A stretch of DNA of 64,000 nt, taken from contig JAJEKB010021880.1 in NCBI GenBank assembly GCA_022393335.1, forward strand, positions 2,549,657-2,613,656. Direction: 5' to 3'. Of this stretch, positions 37,023 through 49,877 are shown one piece after another. Within the stretch, counting starts at the first letter, position 1. Every line of letters starts with the position of its first letter. Origin of the DNA: Macrotrachela quadricornifera (Eukaryota > Rotifera > Eurotatoria > Philodinida > Philodinidae). Both the position numbers and the translations under genes were made by a program. The notes under the pieces were generated by a model. That model searched no databases and had not been told where the DNA came from. It worked only from the letters and a program-made list of their open reading frames with translations.

Positions 37023-39964
37023 ATTAAATACTGTTCAAAAAACTTCCTGAAGATCCTTAGCTTTATGTATACGTCCAAAGCATGCTCATTCGATTTTTCA
37101 TCGCGTTTTACCATTATAAATAAGTTTTCAGTCGATTTAATTGAAAAATACATGTATTATATGAAAATGGCCTCTACGTTTTTTCTATGGTGCCAGAGGA
37201 AACAATTTTTCTCGACAGAGAAAATAAAAACGATGCGTACTTTTATGAAGGCTGGTATGATGAATCAAATAAAAAACAGAAAGATAGGAATTTTTACAAA
37301 CCTTGAAAAGAGCAGTTTTTTTGGAAAACCGACGGTGTTCAAGTTTTTCGTGTTATTTGACTCGGAAAGGGCGCTCAGAAAAGTTAAAAACTAGTTCTTC
37401 ATGACTAACAATTCAGGCTCTATCAAGCTATATATGATAAAAGCAAAAAAAAGTTTCAATCGAATTTTGCATTGCCTGCACCTTAAATAGTAGATTATCT
37501 ATATTTTCAGAAAATCAGATAAGAGTGATGCATTTGAAGTAGTTGATTTTAAGTTAATCACGATCTGAATTTCGATCTAAGTCTTTGAGAGTTATCATGA
37601 AGAAAATCTGTGATTTTCATACTTCTACATATCGTTAGATGAAGCGTATCGACTGTGGCCGTTTAAGATACTCAAACACATAGAATGTTGTGGATAAGTA
37701 AAATGATATGAGATAACTCTTGTTTGTATTCATTTATGTTCCCCCTTTCGATTTAGATCCATACTCAAACTCATTCTTAAAATAGAAAATTATAAGAGTA
37801 TCATTTTCTAATGTGTAAAATATAGAATATTGAATTTTCCCTGACAACGTCGAACACTTCTGGTAGTCATGTATGTTTCTAAAATTTTCAGTTTTTATTG
37901 AATTAGTTTTTTACAAGGATATTATCAATTTCCAGAGGAAAATTTCTCTCTTATAAAGATTCTACATTATTCAAGACATGCTTTGCAACACAACCAAACG
38001 GAAAATACCATGGAAACTGGAAGATGTATATATGTACCTTTTCTTATTTAGGATGAAGCTTTCCGCCTTCAACTACAGCATCGATTCTGTGCTTCCCTTT
38101 TATTCTTCACTCTCAACTAATGCGGATATCTTTAGAAAATTTATTTTCATTAGCTTTTAGCATTTAAAATGTATCTAATGTACATAGTATAGACTGTGCA
38201 CCCGATGCAATGAACACCCTCATTGTATCTAATATATTTAAAGAGCTTTTGATTCACTCTTTAAGAATATACTCATGGTTCTCTTTTATGTATTTTACAC
38301 TCTGTATTTGTGTCATTTTACCCTCATTGAAATATGACTATCATGTCTATTAATTTATTAAGGCTCCCCTCCCTCAACCTAGAATCTCCAAGTCAGAACG
38401 CGTTATTGAGCTGACACTTTGTGCGTCTATTGGGAGTGTTTAGTGATGCACATAAAAAAATTTCCAGTCTTATACATTTTGCTTAGTAGAAGCTTGATCG
38501 ATTTTAGTAACCATTTTGATGCCTTCCCTAGCACCACCGCCATTTAACTACCGTAAAACATAGAGCCAATTTTCTTTTTTTTATTTTAAAGAAAATACAT
38601 GAAGCTAGGGACTCTCGTGTCTCTTTTTTTGATTTTCTTTTTTTTGCGTTTTAATCCATGCGTCAGATAATGTGCTTCGAAATTCTATGAAAATCTACGA
38701 AATCTTGAGAAATATAATAACAGTTTTTCTTTGTTTAACCCTTTCAAAAAATGGCCAATCTCGATTTGATTCTCCTTGGCTCAACTCTGTATTAATTATC
38801 ACTTTGAAATATTTTTAGTATTGTTGTAGTTTGCCTCACTCTCACCCTCATCCTCAAGACAGTAGAAAAGGAATGAAGGTCGCTTCAAAATTGAGGGTAA
38901 CGGTGAGGGTATGATTGTTTATTTGAAAATACAAACATTAAGGATGAATAATCGAAAGTTACGATTTTTCTTTCTTACAGAATAATGTAATGGACTATAA
39001 TAGAGAAATTCTGAGTTTTGAAAAGGATTGAGGGCAGTTCTAGCAAGTCAATTTTATGAAGATGATTTGCTGCAGTTGGTGGTGGTCTTACGTTTTGATT
39101 TGATGTTACATATCAAGTGTTCAGTTGAAGGTAAAGGATAAGATGAACGCTCAATCGAATTTTAAATGAAAGAAGAAAACGAAGATTGTGTTTGTGGACT
39201 AGAGTTGTGCTTGAATCATGACAGAATTCATTATCGTTTAATTGTGAAGTGAAGACCAGTGTAGAACAAGCTGTTATCTAATGAGACTCACCCCTTTTGA
39301 CGGTTGAAGTCGGTCATGACAGTTGAAAGCTCTCTTGATTCTATCACAGAGATATTCTACAAATTCACATTTTCACCCTCAATGAAACTTCTAATCGACT
39401 GAAACCGTGATCTTGAGCTCATGAAGACAATGATATATTATTCATGATTATTGTAGGGTCATCTGCTCTGCGCCAATGTACGTGCCTGTTTTGTATGGAT
39501 TAGAGTGATTTATATTCAATGGCACTCAAAAGCACAAGCGTCAAATAATTAATGAAAGTTGAGCGGAGTTTCATAGTAGTATTGGTGACGAGCAGAAATT
39601 CCTTATAGTAGAGCTTTTATGTAGTTTATACGGAGCTAAGCAGGTTACGTTTTCCGTGCATATTTTATATTATAATTGAAAATTATGAAAAATAGGCAAA
39701 AAGATAAAGAGCAAAATAGTAGTAAATATCAAGGGAGACTGCTAATTAGTTGATAAAGCCAGTTGAAGCTGATGATGGTTGACGATAATACTCGATTTTC
39801 GGTGTGAGTGTGTGCTTGCACCATATTTTCTAAGAAGAAAAAAAACGCACTGAATTAATTCAAGATCATAAACTATTGGATATGATGAACTCCAAGAATA
39901 TACAAGAAAAAATTTCGTCGATGGGATATTATTGAAATCCTATATTAACACTACATACCTAACT
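37023..39964. other. Gene-poor stretch
   Basis: AT-rich DNA with no supported gene. Short CCCTCA/TGAGGG runs occur around 38840-38925, echoed at 34450 and 45372. A plus-strand frame at 36999-37394 is open but has no family signal and starts inside the mariner end, so it is taken as chance. Confidence 0.35.
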
Positions 39965-42900
39965 TATTTAACAATCTATTCAGATATTCGTTTCAGTTCA
40001 TGGAAATGATGAATGAACCATCAACCATAATCAAAGCCTATAAGCTAAAGGAATAACTCATACGACCACAACGATGGCCATCATACTTCTATTCATATCT
40101 TATGCCCAAATCAAAGCAAATATTTGGAGATGACTGCATGATCAATGAATAAACGAGAAATGAATAATTCATACCACCGCAAAGGTTCTGTTTGTATAAT
40201 TTATTCAATTTTAACCAAAGATTCAAGCTGAATACATCATCAACCAACACATGGCAAATGAACAATTCCTACGAAGATTCTATTTAAATATTTCGCACAA
40301 CTCTCAGGAACTATTCTGATTTGATTACATCATCGATGAATACATGATAAATGAATAATTTATAGAAAATTTCTATTTAAATATTTTTCATAATTCCAAA
40401 CACACATTTGAAGTTCATTCTACTACCAACGAACACGCAATTAATGCATAATTTATAGGAAGATTTTTTTCAAAAATTTTGCTCAATTTTCAGCAAACAT
40501 TTCGAATGAATGACATCATCGACAAACATACGGCAATCGAATAATTCATACCAGGATTTTCTCCATATATTTTGCTCAATTTTCGGCAAACATTTCGAAT
40601 GAATGACATCATCGACAAACATACGACAATCGAATAATTCATACCAGGATTTTCTCCATATATTTTGCTCAATTCGAAACAAAGACATGTATTTGACTAT
40701 ATGATCGATAAGCATACCGCAATGAACAATTCATTAACGATTAAGACGATATTCAAATATTTTTCTCAATTTAAAACAAAGATTTGAACGTGATTTCATG
40801 ATCGACATACACTCAACAGATGTATAATTCATACGAAAACACTATTCTGATATTCCTCTCGATTTGAGGGAAAGATTTCAAGTTGATTACATAATCGACC
40901 AACATACAGCATATAAATAATTCATATTAAGATTCTATTTACATATTATAGTCAATTTGAAGTCACGATTTGAAGCTAATTGAATGATCGATCAACATAT
41001 GAAAAATTATTTATTCATAAGAAATTCCTTTTCAAATATTTCGCTCATTTCCAAACAAACGCTTCAACTTCATTGCATGATTCACAAACAAACGGCCAAT
41101 CAATAATCTATATCATGATACTATTCAGATGTTGTACTCATTTCTAAGCAAAGTTTTGAGTTCGTTACACGATCGACGGATAGAGAACAGATGAATAATT
41201 CATACCAAAATTCTGTTTATATATTTTGCTCAGCTTGAAGCAAATATTTCGAGTTGATTCTATGGTCGATAAACGTACGACAAAGATACAGTTCATAGGA
41301 AGCTTCTCTTTGAAAAATTCATTCGATTCGCAGCGAAGATTTGAAGTTGAATGCAGGTTTGAGAAACAAACCACAAATGAATACTTCGTATTAAGAGTTT
41401 AAGTAGATATTGTATTCAATTCGAAGAAAATTTGGAGCTTAGTTCATAATGAACAAACACATGACAAATGAAGAATTCACATAAATATTCTATTAAATCA
41501 TTTTGTTCAATTCGATGCAACCATTTGGAATTGATTATATGATCGACTAACACACCACAAATGTATAATTCACAGAAAGATTATATTTGTATATTTTGCT
41601 GAAATCTAAGGAAAAATTTGCAATTGATTACATGATCAATGAACACACGACAAACGTAGAATTGATACCATGACACTATCCAAATATTTTATTCAATTGT
41701 GAAACAGCGATTTCGAAATGATTAGATGATCAACAAACATATGAAATATAAATAATTCATACCAACACTCTATTTACATACTTCGTTCACTTCGAGCCAA
41801 ATATTTGAAGTTGATTTCATGATTGACGAACATACGAGATATGAATAATTCACAGAAAGATTTTATTTGTATGTTGCACCCAATGAAAGGTATAGATTTC
41901 GAGCTGATCGCAGGATCAATGAACTTACGATCAATGAATAATTCATACCAAGATTCTCTTTATATATTCTGCTGCATTCGAAGTACCGATTTGAAGTTGA
42001 TAAGGTGAACAACTATCGCTCAAACAATGAATACTTTGCAAAAATATTCTATTCGAATAGTTTGCTTGATTCGAAGCAAACTTTTGGAATTGGTTACTTG
42101 ATTGATGAACATGTGACAAATGACTAATTTACAAGAAGATTCTTTACAAGTATTGTGCTCAATTCCTAGCGTAGTTTTTAAATTCCTCGTATCATTGATG
42201 ACCACAAGACAAATGAATAATTCACACCAAGAGTCTCTTTATATATATTGCTAAATTCGCATAAAAGATTCGTGGCCGTCTATATGAACGAGGAACACAC
42301 AAGAAATGAATAGTTCAAACAAAGCTCCTATTTAAATAATTCATGTGATTCGAAGAAAAGTTTTACAATTAATTACATGATAGACGAACGCATAAGAAAT
42401 TAATAATTCAAACGAAGACTCTGTTCAAATATTGTGCTAGATTCGAAGGACAGATTTGGAATTGATTGCATGATGGACAGATACACGGCTAATGTATAGT
42501 TCAAACGATAATGTTATTTATATGTTGCACCCAATTGAAAACAAATATCTGATGCTTATTACAAGATAAAGAAACACACGAGAAATGAATGATTGACAAA
42601 AGACTTCTGTTTATATATTGTGGTTAATTAGAAGGAAAGATTTCAGATTGATTACATGATCGATGAACAGACGACAAATGTATAGTTCAAACGAAGATAT
42701 TATTTATGTATTGTGCTCAATTGAAAGCAAAGATTTGAGGCTCATTACAGGATCAACGAACACATGGGAAACGAATCATTGAGAAGAGGCTTCTATTTAT
42801 ATATTGTGATTAATTAGAAGTAAAGATTTCGAGTTGATTGTATGATCATTGAACACACGAGAACGGTGTAATTTCCAAAACCAAGATTTTATTCAGATAT

Positions 42901-44880
42901 TTTTCTCAATTCGAATCAACGATAATAGTTGTTTATATAATGGACAAACACATAAGAAATGAATAATTAACATAAATATTCTATTCAAATTCGATGCTCA
43001 AATGAAAACGAGGATTTTCCGTTAATTATATGATTGACGAACACACGATTAATGAATAATTAAGAGAAAGAAGATTCTATTCATATATAGTTCTCAACTA
43101 AAAGTAAACGTTTGTAATTAATTAGATCATCGATCAATACACGAAAAATGAATAGTTCCAACAAAGGTCTTTTTCCACTATTTTGGTGAATTCAAAATAT
43201 GGATTCGGACTTATTTATATGATTGATGAACACCTGGCAAACGAATAATTTATATTAAGATATCATTGAAATATTGGGCTTTATTTGAAGTTAAAATTGC
43301 AGTTGATTACATGATTGAAGAAAACACAACAAATGAATAATTGAGAGAAAGATTCTATTTAAATAGTTTAGTAAAATCGAAGTAAAGATTCGCAGTTGAC
43401 TAGATGATCGATGAACATGCAACAAACGAAAGATTGATACGAAAATAAAATTAAAATATTTTTCTGAATGCGAAGCAAAGATCAAAAGTTAATTACACGA
43501 TTGACAACGATGCAACAATTGAATAATTCATACCAAAATTCTTTTCAATTCCTTTTCGTAGGTAAAAGAAACGATTGGTGATTATTACATGATCGATAAG
43601 TACACGAAAAATGAATAATTGAAACAAAGGAACTGCTCAAATTTGTTATTCATTTGCGGGCGAATTTTTGGAGTCGGCTATATAATTGAAGATCTCTCGG
43701 CAAATGAAGAATACAAACAATGGTGATATTCAAATACTTTGCTTAGATCGAAGAAAATATTTAGATTTTGTGATATGAACGATGGATAGTCGAGAAATGA
43801 ATTATCTTAATTACGATTTTATTCAAATATATTGGTTACTTGGTAAAAGGATTAGAGTGTGATAGCATGATCGACGTTTACATGAAAAATGATGAATCCA
43901 TACTAAAATTCTCTTCAATTATTATGCTTACTTGTAAAAGAATTTAAGTTGACAGAATGGTAGAAATCACACATCAAATAAATAATTTGAATCATGGTTT
44001 TGTGAAGATATCTTGCTGGTTGGAATAAAAGAATTGCAGTTGATAGTATTATGGAAGATCGCATGTCAAATAAATAATTCTAACGACGATTTGCTTCGAA
44101 TATTTTGGCTGTTGCATAAAAAAAATAGAAATGACATTATGATCGTTAGATACAAGGCAAATCAATCATTTCAAATATAGTTCTATTCATGTATTTTAAT
44201 TATTTCAGAGAAAAAATTCAGAGTTTGTTATTTCATCGATGCGTACGCGGCAAATGAATAATTTATACAAATGCTAGATTCTCTGCTCGCAGTTGGCTCA
44301 CTTCAGAGAAAATATTTGGCTTTTGTTGTATGATCCATGAATACATGACAAATGAATTATTCATACCAAGATTCTATTGAAATAGTTTGTTCAATGTGAA
44401 GTTAAGATTTGGAGTTGGTTACATGATTGATAAATACACAGCAAATGAAGAGTTCTAATCACGGTTCTATTCAAATAATTTGATCAATTGGGGAAAAAAA
44501 CGGTTGGAGTCAATAACACGATCGAAAATCAAATGATAAAAGAATAATTCAGAGGAGGACTGTATTAGAATATTTTGCTCAATTTAAAGTAAAGATTTGG
44601 AATTGTTTAAATAATCGACGAACTCATGACAAATGAATAATTCATACGAAGATTTTATTCAAATACTTGGCTCAATTCGAAGCAACAATTATAGTTGATT
44701 TGATGATAGAGGAATACACGAGAAATAAAAAAGTCAAACAAATGTTCTTTTCAAATATTTTGCTCAATCTGAAACACAGATTTGAATTTAACTAGAGATG
44801 GTCGATCAACACTCGACAAATGAATAATTCGTACCAAGAGTCTATTCACATATTTTTCTCATTGTCGTATAATTGATCAA
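39965..44880. repeat. Degenerate satellite array, monomer about 94 bp, about 4.9 kb
   Basis: The block AAATGAATAATTCATACCA recurs about every 90-96 bp (for example near 40160, 40256, 40351, 40444, 40533, 40629, 40719, 40818). Between copies lie variants of GATTCTATTCAAATATTTTG, CTCAATTCGAAGCAAAGATTTG and GTTGATTACATGATCGACGAACACACGAC. About 50 monomers fit. Copies are strongly diverged except for a nearly identical pair at 40480-40670. The period is not a multiple of three and every frame is interrupted, so it is non-coding. It stops just short of the small secreted-peptide gene. Confidence 0.88.
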
Positions 44881-44891
44881 GACTGTAGTGA

Positions 44892-45086
44892 TCAATGTAA
44901 CATGGTTGAAAATGAATGAATTGTACGTTTGTTAAATAATTGCTCGAGCCCTCTTGGAAGGGAATCTGAGTCCTCGTTTCGAAGTTTAATGTCTTGCCAA
45001 TCTTCGCCCTTTACTCGTGCATGGCAACATATTACCACTAATGTCAGTATAAGGGCCACATAAATTACTATTTTATCGTTGTTCAT
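44892..45086 (-). CDS. Small secreted peptide precursor, 64 aa
   Basis: Starts MNNDKIVIYVALILTLVV, a classical signal peptide, with likely cleavage shortly after ICCHARVKG. The mature part is acidic to mixed with EDWQDIKLRNEDSDSLPRG and ends NKRTIHSFSTMLH. NKR could be a dibasic processing site leaving a short C-terminal peptide, so a peptide hormone or defence peptide is possible; there is no family match. A TATAAA-type box lies about 100 bp upstream on the same strand, supporting a real promoter and this start. The gene may continue by splicing, since no long 3' sequence confirms the end. It sits directly beside the satellite array. Confidence 0.5.
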   Translation of the reverse strand: MNNDKIVIYVALILTLVVICCHARVKGEDWQDIKLRNEDSDSLPRGLEQLFNKRTIHSFSTMLH

Positions 45087-45180
45087 TTTGCCGTTATTAA
45101 TTGGAGAGATGATATGAACGAATGGTTAAGTCAAACTAAATGAATACTCGTGATTTTGCAACAATATGTTCGCTCTTATG

Positions 45181-45190
45181 CTTTTATAAA
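45181..45190 (-). promoter_or_regulatory. Probable TATA box of the small secreted-peptide gene
   Basis: The minus strand reads TTTATAAAAG about 95-105 bp upstream of the ATG at 45086. Spacing fits a short 5' leader. Confidence 0.45.
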
Positions 45191-45371
45191 TCTATTAATA
45201 GCGATAGAGAGAGAAAGAAACCTACAAAACAAATGATATTTACATTGGTAACGCAGGCTACAACATCTCGGTGATCGATTAGAAGAACATTCGAAAAAAA
45301 ATGTATTTTTTTCTCTCTATATAAAGAAGGGTAGAATCAATTTTGCACACAAATATGCTTGCACATGCAGA

Positions 45372-45401
45372 GGGGTGAGGGTGAGGGTGGATGGGTGTGG
45401 G
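45372..45401 (+). repeat. G-rich tract with quadruplex potential
   Basis: Reads GGGGTGAGGGTGAGGG followed by TGGATGGGTGTGGG: five runs of three or more G separated by 2-4 bases, which fits the G-quadruplex rule. It contains GTGTGGG, similar to the TGTGGG telomere-type repeat reported for bdelloids, but this is far too short to call telomeric. Confidence 0.55.
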
Positions 45402-46876
45402 TGAGTTTAAAGAATAAACTATTACAAGCGATTTCGATTCTATTAAAAGATCTTATTGAGGGGTATGAAATAACTGTAAAAATAAAATTGAAATACAGTT
45501 GTTTGCAAAAACACTTGGAAATTTTATTTTTCTAAAGACAGCTGTTTCTCTACTATTACAAGTAATTTCAAAAGTAATTTTTTCCTCGCCGATACTTTCA
45601 TAAGTCAATCAAAAGAACATGAAATTATATTGTTACATAGAATTCGTCGTGGACTATCTACCACACTATAAAACAATTCGAAGAGCACTTATATAGAAGA
45701 AGATATCTGTGAAAGAAGGCTTCTAAGTATTTTTGCAAATACTTGTATATAAAAATTTTGTAAAATCCGTGCGGTTTTTTTACAATGTGTTTGCCTTATA
45801 GTGACCTTTAATGTATAGAAATCTACTTGAGCTTGATGCCAAAAACTCTCCTTGCTTTTCTGCGTACGATTGCTAATGAATTGTGTATATACAGTTAGTG
45901 GCCCATTTTTCGTTGCTTATGCGTCCCCGTCCATTGCAACTTATAACAATGAACATTTTTTGAAAAAGTAGACATGAATAATTAACAAAGACTTGAATGA
46001 AGAGGAAAGAGTCCTTGAAGTCACTTTTCGTTTTCAGATGGATACTAAAAGAAAAGAACAGAATGAAACTCATTTCAGACTTTGTCGGAATAGAATTACA
46101 AGATTGTTTAATTGAGAGACATGATTGCATGAATAAGTGTGAGTTGTGGTCTCTGATTCCATTTAATATCAGTAGTTGTTTGATGGTGATGAACTAAAAT
46201 CAAATTCTGTTGTACATGTGGTACCATAAGAAGGCAACTACTTGGTAAAGTAATGAAGACGATGAATGGACAAAAAATGTGACCATTAGTGTCCAAAGTT
46301 TAAAGTCACGAAAAAGAGTGTTCTTTTAGGATAATCATAAAAGAAGCTCTAACATTTTGTTGTTAATGTTTATCAGTGTAGGTGAAGCAATTCTCTTCAC
46401 TCAAGTTTTCTTGCCAAGTGCCGGGACTAGCCAATTCAAGTTGTTTTAAGACAAAAATGTTGAATAGAAATTCTCTAAATTCTACTAAACTGAAGTGTAA
46501 AAGCGAGTATTACCTCAGTGTGCAGCATAGTCGGGAACCTATGTTTCCATACGGATTAGAGACGAACTGGGCTCAAACGCCTGTTTTTTTCTGAGGTTTA
46601 TAGGATACTAACGTGTGAGATTAGAAAAGTCTGTGGTTGATGTGATTTTGTAGAGAAAATCTTAGGGTATACAATCGATGAATTTCAATCAAAAAGTAAC
46701 TAAAACTTTTTGAAATGACACCATGATTTTCCAGGAATCTTTTTTGAAACTGAATTTCACCATTGCTTCTCAAGTTGTTCTGCTTTGTATTCTGAAATCG
46801 ATAGTAAATATTTATTCTTGAAGACAATAGAAGCTTTCAAAACAACAGCATGGGTGAATACAAGCTGAATGAATTT

Positions 46877-47506
46877 TTAATACACCGTACAAGGAACTTG
46901 TCGTACTTTGGCTCTGCCAGTGACCAAATCGATATGTCCTTGCGCACATTGACTAAAATTAATTGTGCCTCGAGCAAGCAAGAATGGATTGCCTGGAATA
47001 TGTGGCAAACTACCTGGTACATAGAATGATACACTCTCTGGAGTAGGTTTGACCAAGACTGTCTGTTGTTGCAATGCATGAGATGCTTCTTGACATGAGT
47101 TAAACTTGAGTTTATTGTTAGCAAAATAGATAGGCTCTGTATTTTCTGTCCAAGTATCGTTGAAGACAAGTGAATCATTTCGAACCGTAATCTGTTCGAA
47201 ATGTTGAACACGCAACCAATCCAATATGTAAGTGAAATTAACGCGGAATGAGACACCTTGTCTCCATGAATTTAGAGAACCAGTAATGAAATGAATGCGT
47301 GAGTTGAAAGTCGACTCATCAACGTTGTTGCGTCTGATAAATTCACGTTTCCATTGAATCAGAGCATTGTTCGTTTATAAGTTCGGCGATAAATTAATTG
47401 GATAATCAGGTATTTTGCTCAGAAATGGACATGTGTCCTCGGATGACTGAACGACAGACATCTGTACCAGAACAGCAAGAATCAATACGAAAAAAACCAT
47501 GGTCAT
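46877..47506 (-). pseudogene. Secreted protein gene with one in-frame stop
   Basis: The minus strand from Met at 47506 gives MTMVFFVLILAVLVQMSVV, a signal peptide, then SSEDTCPFLSKIPDYPINLSPNL and a TAA at 47377-47375. The same frame then stays open and protein-like to a stop at 46877: TNNALIQWKREF, ITGSLNSWRQGVSFRVNFTY, SCQEASHALQQQ, SQCAQGHIDLVTGR, VPCTVY. Without the stop it would be about 209 aa with paired cysteines. No GT-AG intron removes the stop. A T-rich acceptor-like site upstream (near 47545) suggests a 5' exon. The family is not recognised. It may be a young pseudogene, a readthrough gene or a sequencing error. Confidence 0.65.
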
Positions 47507-49138
47507 ATGATGGTCTCTGTTGATATTTTTTAACGTCGATTTCTGAAAACAAATAGAAAAAAAGCAGAGGCTGACTATATAGCATTGGCAGCTGAGTAAC
47601 TTTCTCATGTGTAGGCAAAATAAATCAACAATAAAGGCCCATTTTATTTTTTTTAACAAGATGAGGATTAGTAATCATTGTCTTAACTTACAATTTTGGC
47701 ATAGATAAAATTGATGACTGTAATAAACCTAACATTAGACTTTTTTCATATGCGAAATAAAAAGACATCATGAACGCATGTAATCTCAAAAGGTAATATC
47801 AAAAAATGATGTACAACCCTTTGCAACCACACAATTATATAAATTCAAATGTTTCTTTAATTGATCAGCTCTAAGCACATGATTGTTCACAAACTGGATT
47901 TGCATTGGTATGTAGTTGCCAAAATTTACCAATTTCACTGCAATGCTTTGCCACATCGCTGCTAAAAATGCCGTGTTTGATTATGTAAAAGATCGATTAA
48001 TCCATATCCAGCAAATTATTAAAAAGTCAAGACAAAATATGAAGTCAGAACACCTATGAGACATAGGATGTTTAATTGTTGAGTTAGAAATATTTCTAGT
48101 CTTGTTATTTACTTTGCTCTACATAAAATCGAATCGTATCAATAATGATGATCTACATGCTTAAAAATATACAAATAAAGATAGATCAGAAGAATGTCAA
48201 CCTTCATATTCTATAGATCTATATATATATATAAATATTATTCAACAGACAGTAGTGATCGCCTTATTCCAAGATTCTGGAATTTTCATTAGAATTTTTA
48301 ATGCATTCTCTGCCATGTACATAATTAGCTTACAATTCATCTGAACTTTGAAATTTTTGCATAAAATCCAGACAATCAGAATTTAAGAACACTTGAAGGA
48401 TGGAGATGGATAGGCCAGCAAAATTGGCCCCATTAAAAAATTTTAATAGAACTTCTCCAAATTATATAATGGTTAGATAGGTAATCGATTTCACTATATA
48501 ACTGTATCATAGTTTCCACTCATGTGCTACTTTGCTACTAATATGACCATATATATGGTAAGGAATATATGGGGGTACAGGGTGTAGTGTATAGAATCAC
48601 AGATATTTATAAAAACGGACTTATGTCTCATCGCCAATCCTCACTTTCGCCAATGGCGAATGTCCTGAGGAACTTAGCCAATTGGCAATAAGATTTTATC
48701 CCTATCAAAACTATGCATGAACACCCCGCCCTGCTACCTTGTATACTCCCGTTCCTTATTATTCGAATAGATCTCGGTATCATTTTTTGTGCATAGATAC
48801 CCCAAACTATATTCTACAAAACTACCTAAATATGAGAGTTTGAAATATTTGGTCAATACCTTACATTATTATAGAATGGATATCTTTATAATATCAACTA
48901 TATTTAATGCATATGGCGCATTATGTCATTATAAGAATAACTTTTCTATTATTTTAAAAGGGTCTTGTTTCAACTTTCTGTGATGGAACATATTATATTA
49001 ATATTAGAAAATATTAAACTATCGAGATTCTAAATAATGTTCTCTAATATAACCAAGCTAATTATCATATTGTAGAACTAAAATTATTTTATATAGGTGA
49101 TGATAAATGTTGATATATGAGGTAAGCAAATAAAATAA
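47507..49138. other. AT-rich spacer
   Basis: No gene was recognised. It contains simple TA runs near 48220. Confidence 0.35.
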
Positions 49139-49146
49139 ACTAGAAT

Positions 49147-49869
49147 TAGGGATGTACCGAGACCGAGACCAAACCGAGACTCTCGGTCTCGGTCTCGGTC
49201 AGTCTCGGTCGGTCTCGGTCTCGGTCGGTCTCGGTCTCGGTCTCGGTCGGTCTCGGTCTCGGTCAGTCTCGGTCTCGGTCTCGGTCAGTCTCGGTCTCGG
49301 TCTCGGTCAGTCTCGGTCTCGGTCAGTCTCGGTCTCGGNNNNNNNNNNNNNNNNNNNNNNNNNNNNNNNNNNNNNNNNNNNNNNNNNNNNNNNNNNNNNN
49401 NNNNNNNNNNNNNNNNNNNNNNNNNNNNNNNNNNNNNNNNNNNNNNNNNNNNNNNNNNNNNNNNNNNNNNNNNNNNNNNNNNNNNNNNNNNNNNNNNNNN
49501 NNNNNNNNNNNNNNNNNNNNNNNNNNNNNNNNNNNNNNNNNNNNNNNNNNNNNNNNNNNNNNNNNNNNNNNNNNNNNNNNNNNNNNNNNNNNNNNNNNNN
49601 NNNNNNNNNNNNNNNNNNNNNNNNNNNNNNNNNNNNNNNNNNNNNNNNNNNNNNNNNNNNNNNNNNNNNNNNNNNNNNNNNNNNNNNNNNNNNNNNNNNN
49701 NNNNNNNNNNNNNNNNNNNNNNNNNNNNNNNNNNNNNNCCGAGACCGAGACTGACCGAGACCGAGACTGACCGAGACCGAGACCGGTCGAGACCGAGACC
49801 GGTCGAGACCGAGACCGACCGAGACCGAGACTGGCCGAGACCGAGAGGTTCGGGCTCGGTACACCCCTA
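49147..49869. mobile_element. hAT-like MITE with internal GGTCTC expansion and N gap
   Basis: The ends are TAGGGATGTACCGAG and CTCGGTACACCCCTA, inverted repeats with one mismatch. The 8-bp sequence ACTAGAAT lies directly outside both ends (49139-49146 and 49870-49877), a hAT-length target duplication. The interior is a simple repeat: GGTCTC units in the left half and GAGACC units in the right half, so the whole is one large palindrome. Its centre is 400 N (49339-49738), and the true length is unknown. Open frames across it are artefacts of the repeat. Confidence 0.85.
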
Positions 49870-49877
49870 ACTAGAAT

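Larger units (their letters stand above)
45087..46876. other. Mostly non-coding, with a G-rich tract
   Basis: Apart from the TATA box and the G-rich tract at 45372-45401, no gene is supported. Several frames of 60-85 codons at 45873-46296 overlap on both strands and show no family or signal features. Confidence 0.35.

Noticed and set aside
39965..44880. Several short frames inside the satellite (for example 40470-40715, 41823-42008)
   Set aside because: The period near 94 bp is not a multiple of three, and frames break in every monomer.
49152..49864. Long open frames with repeated RSVSVSVGLGLG and RDRD-like peptides
   Set aside because: They are translations of the GGTCTC/GAGACC repeat and of the N gap inside the hAT-like element.
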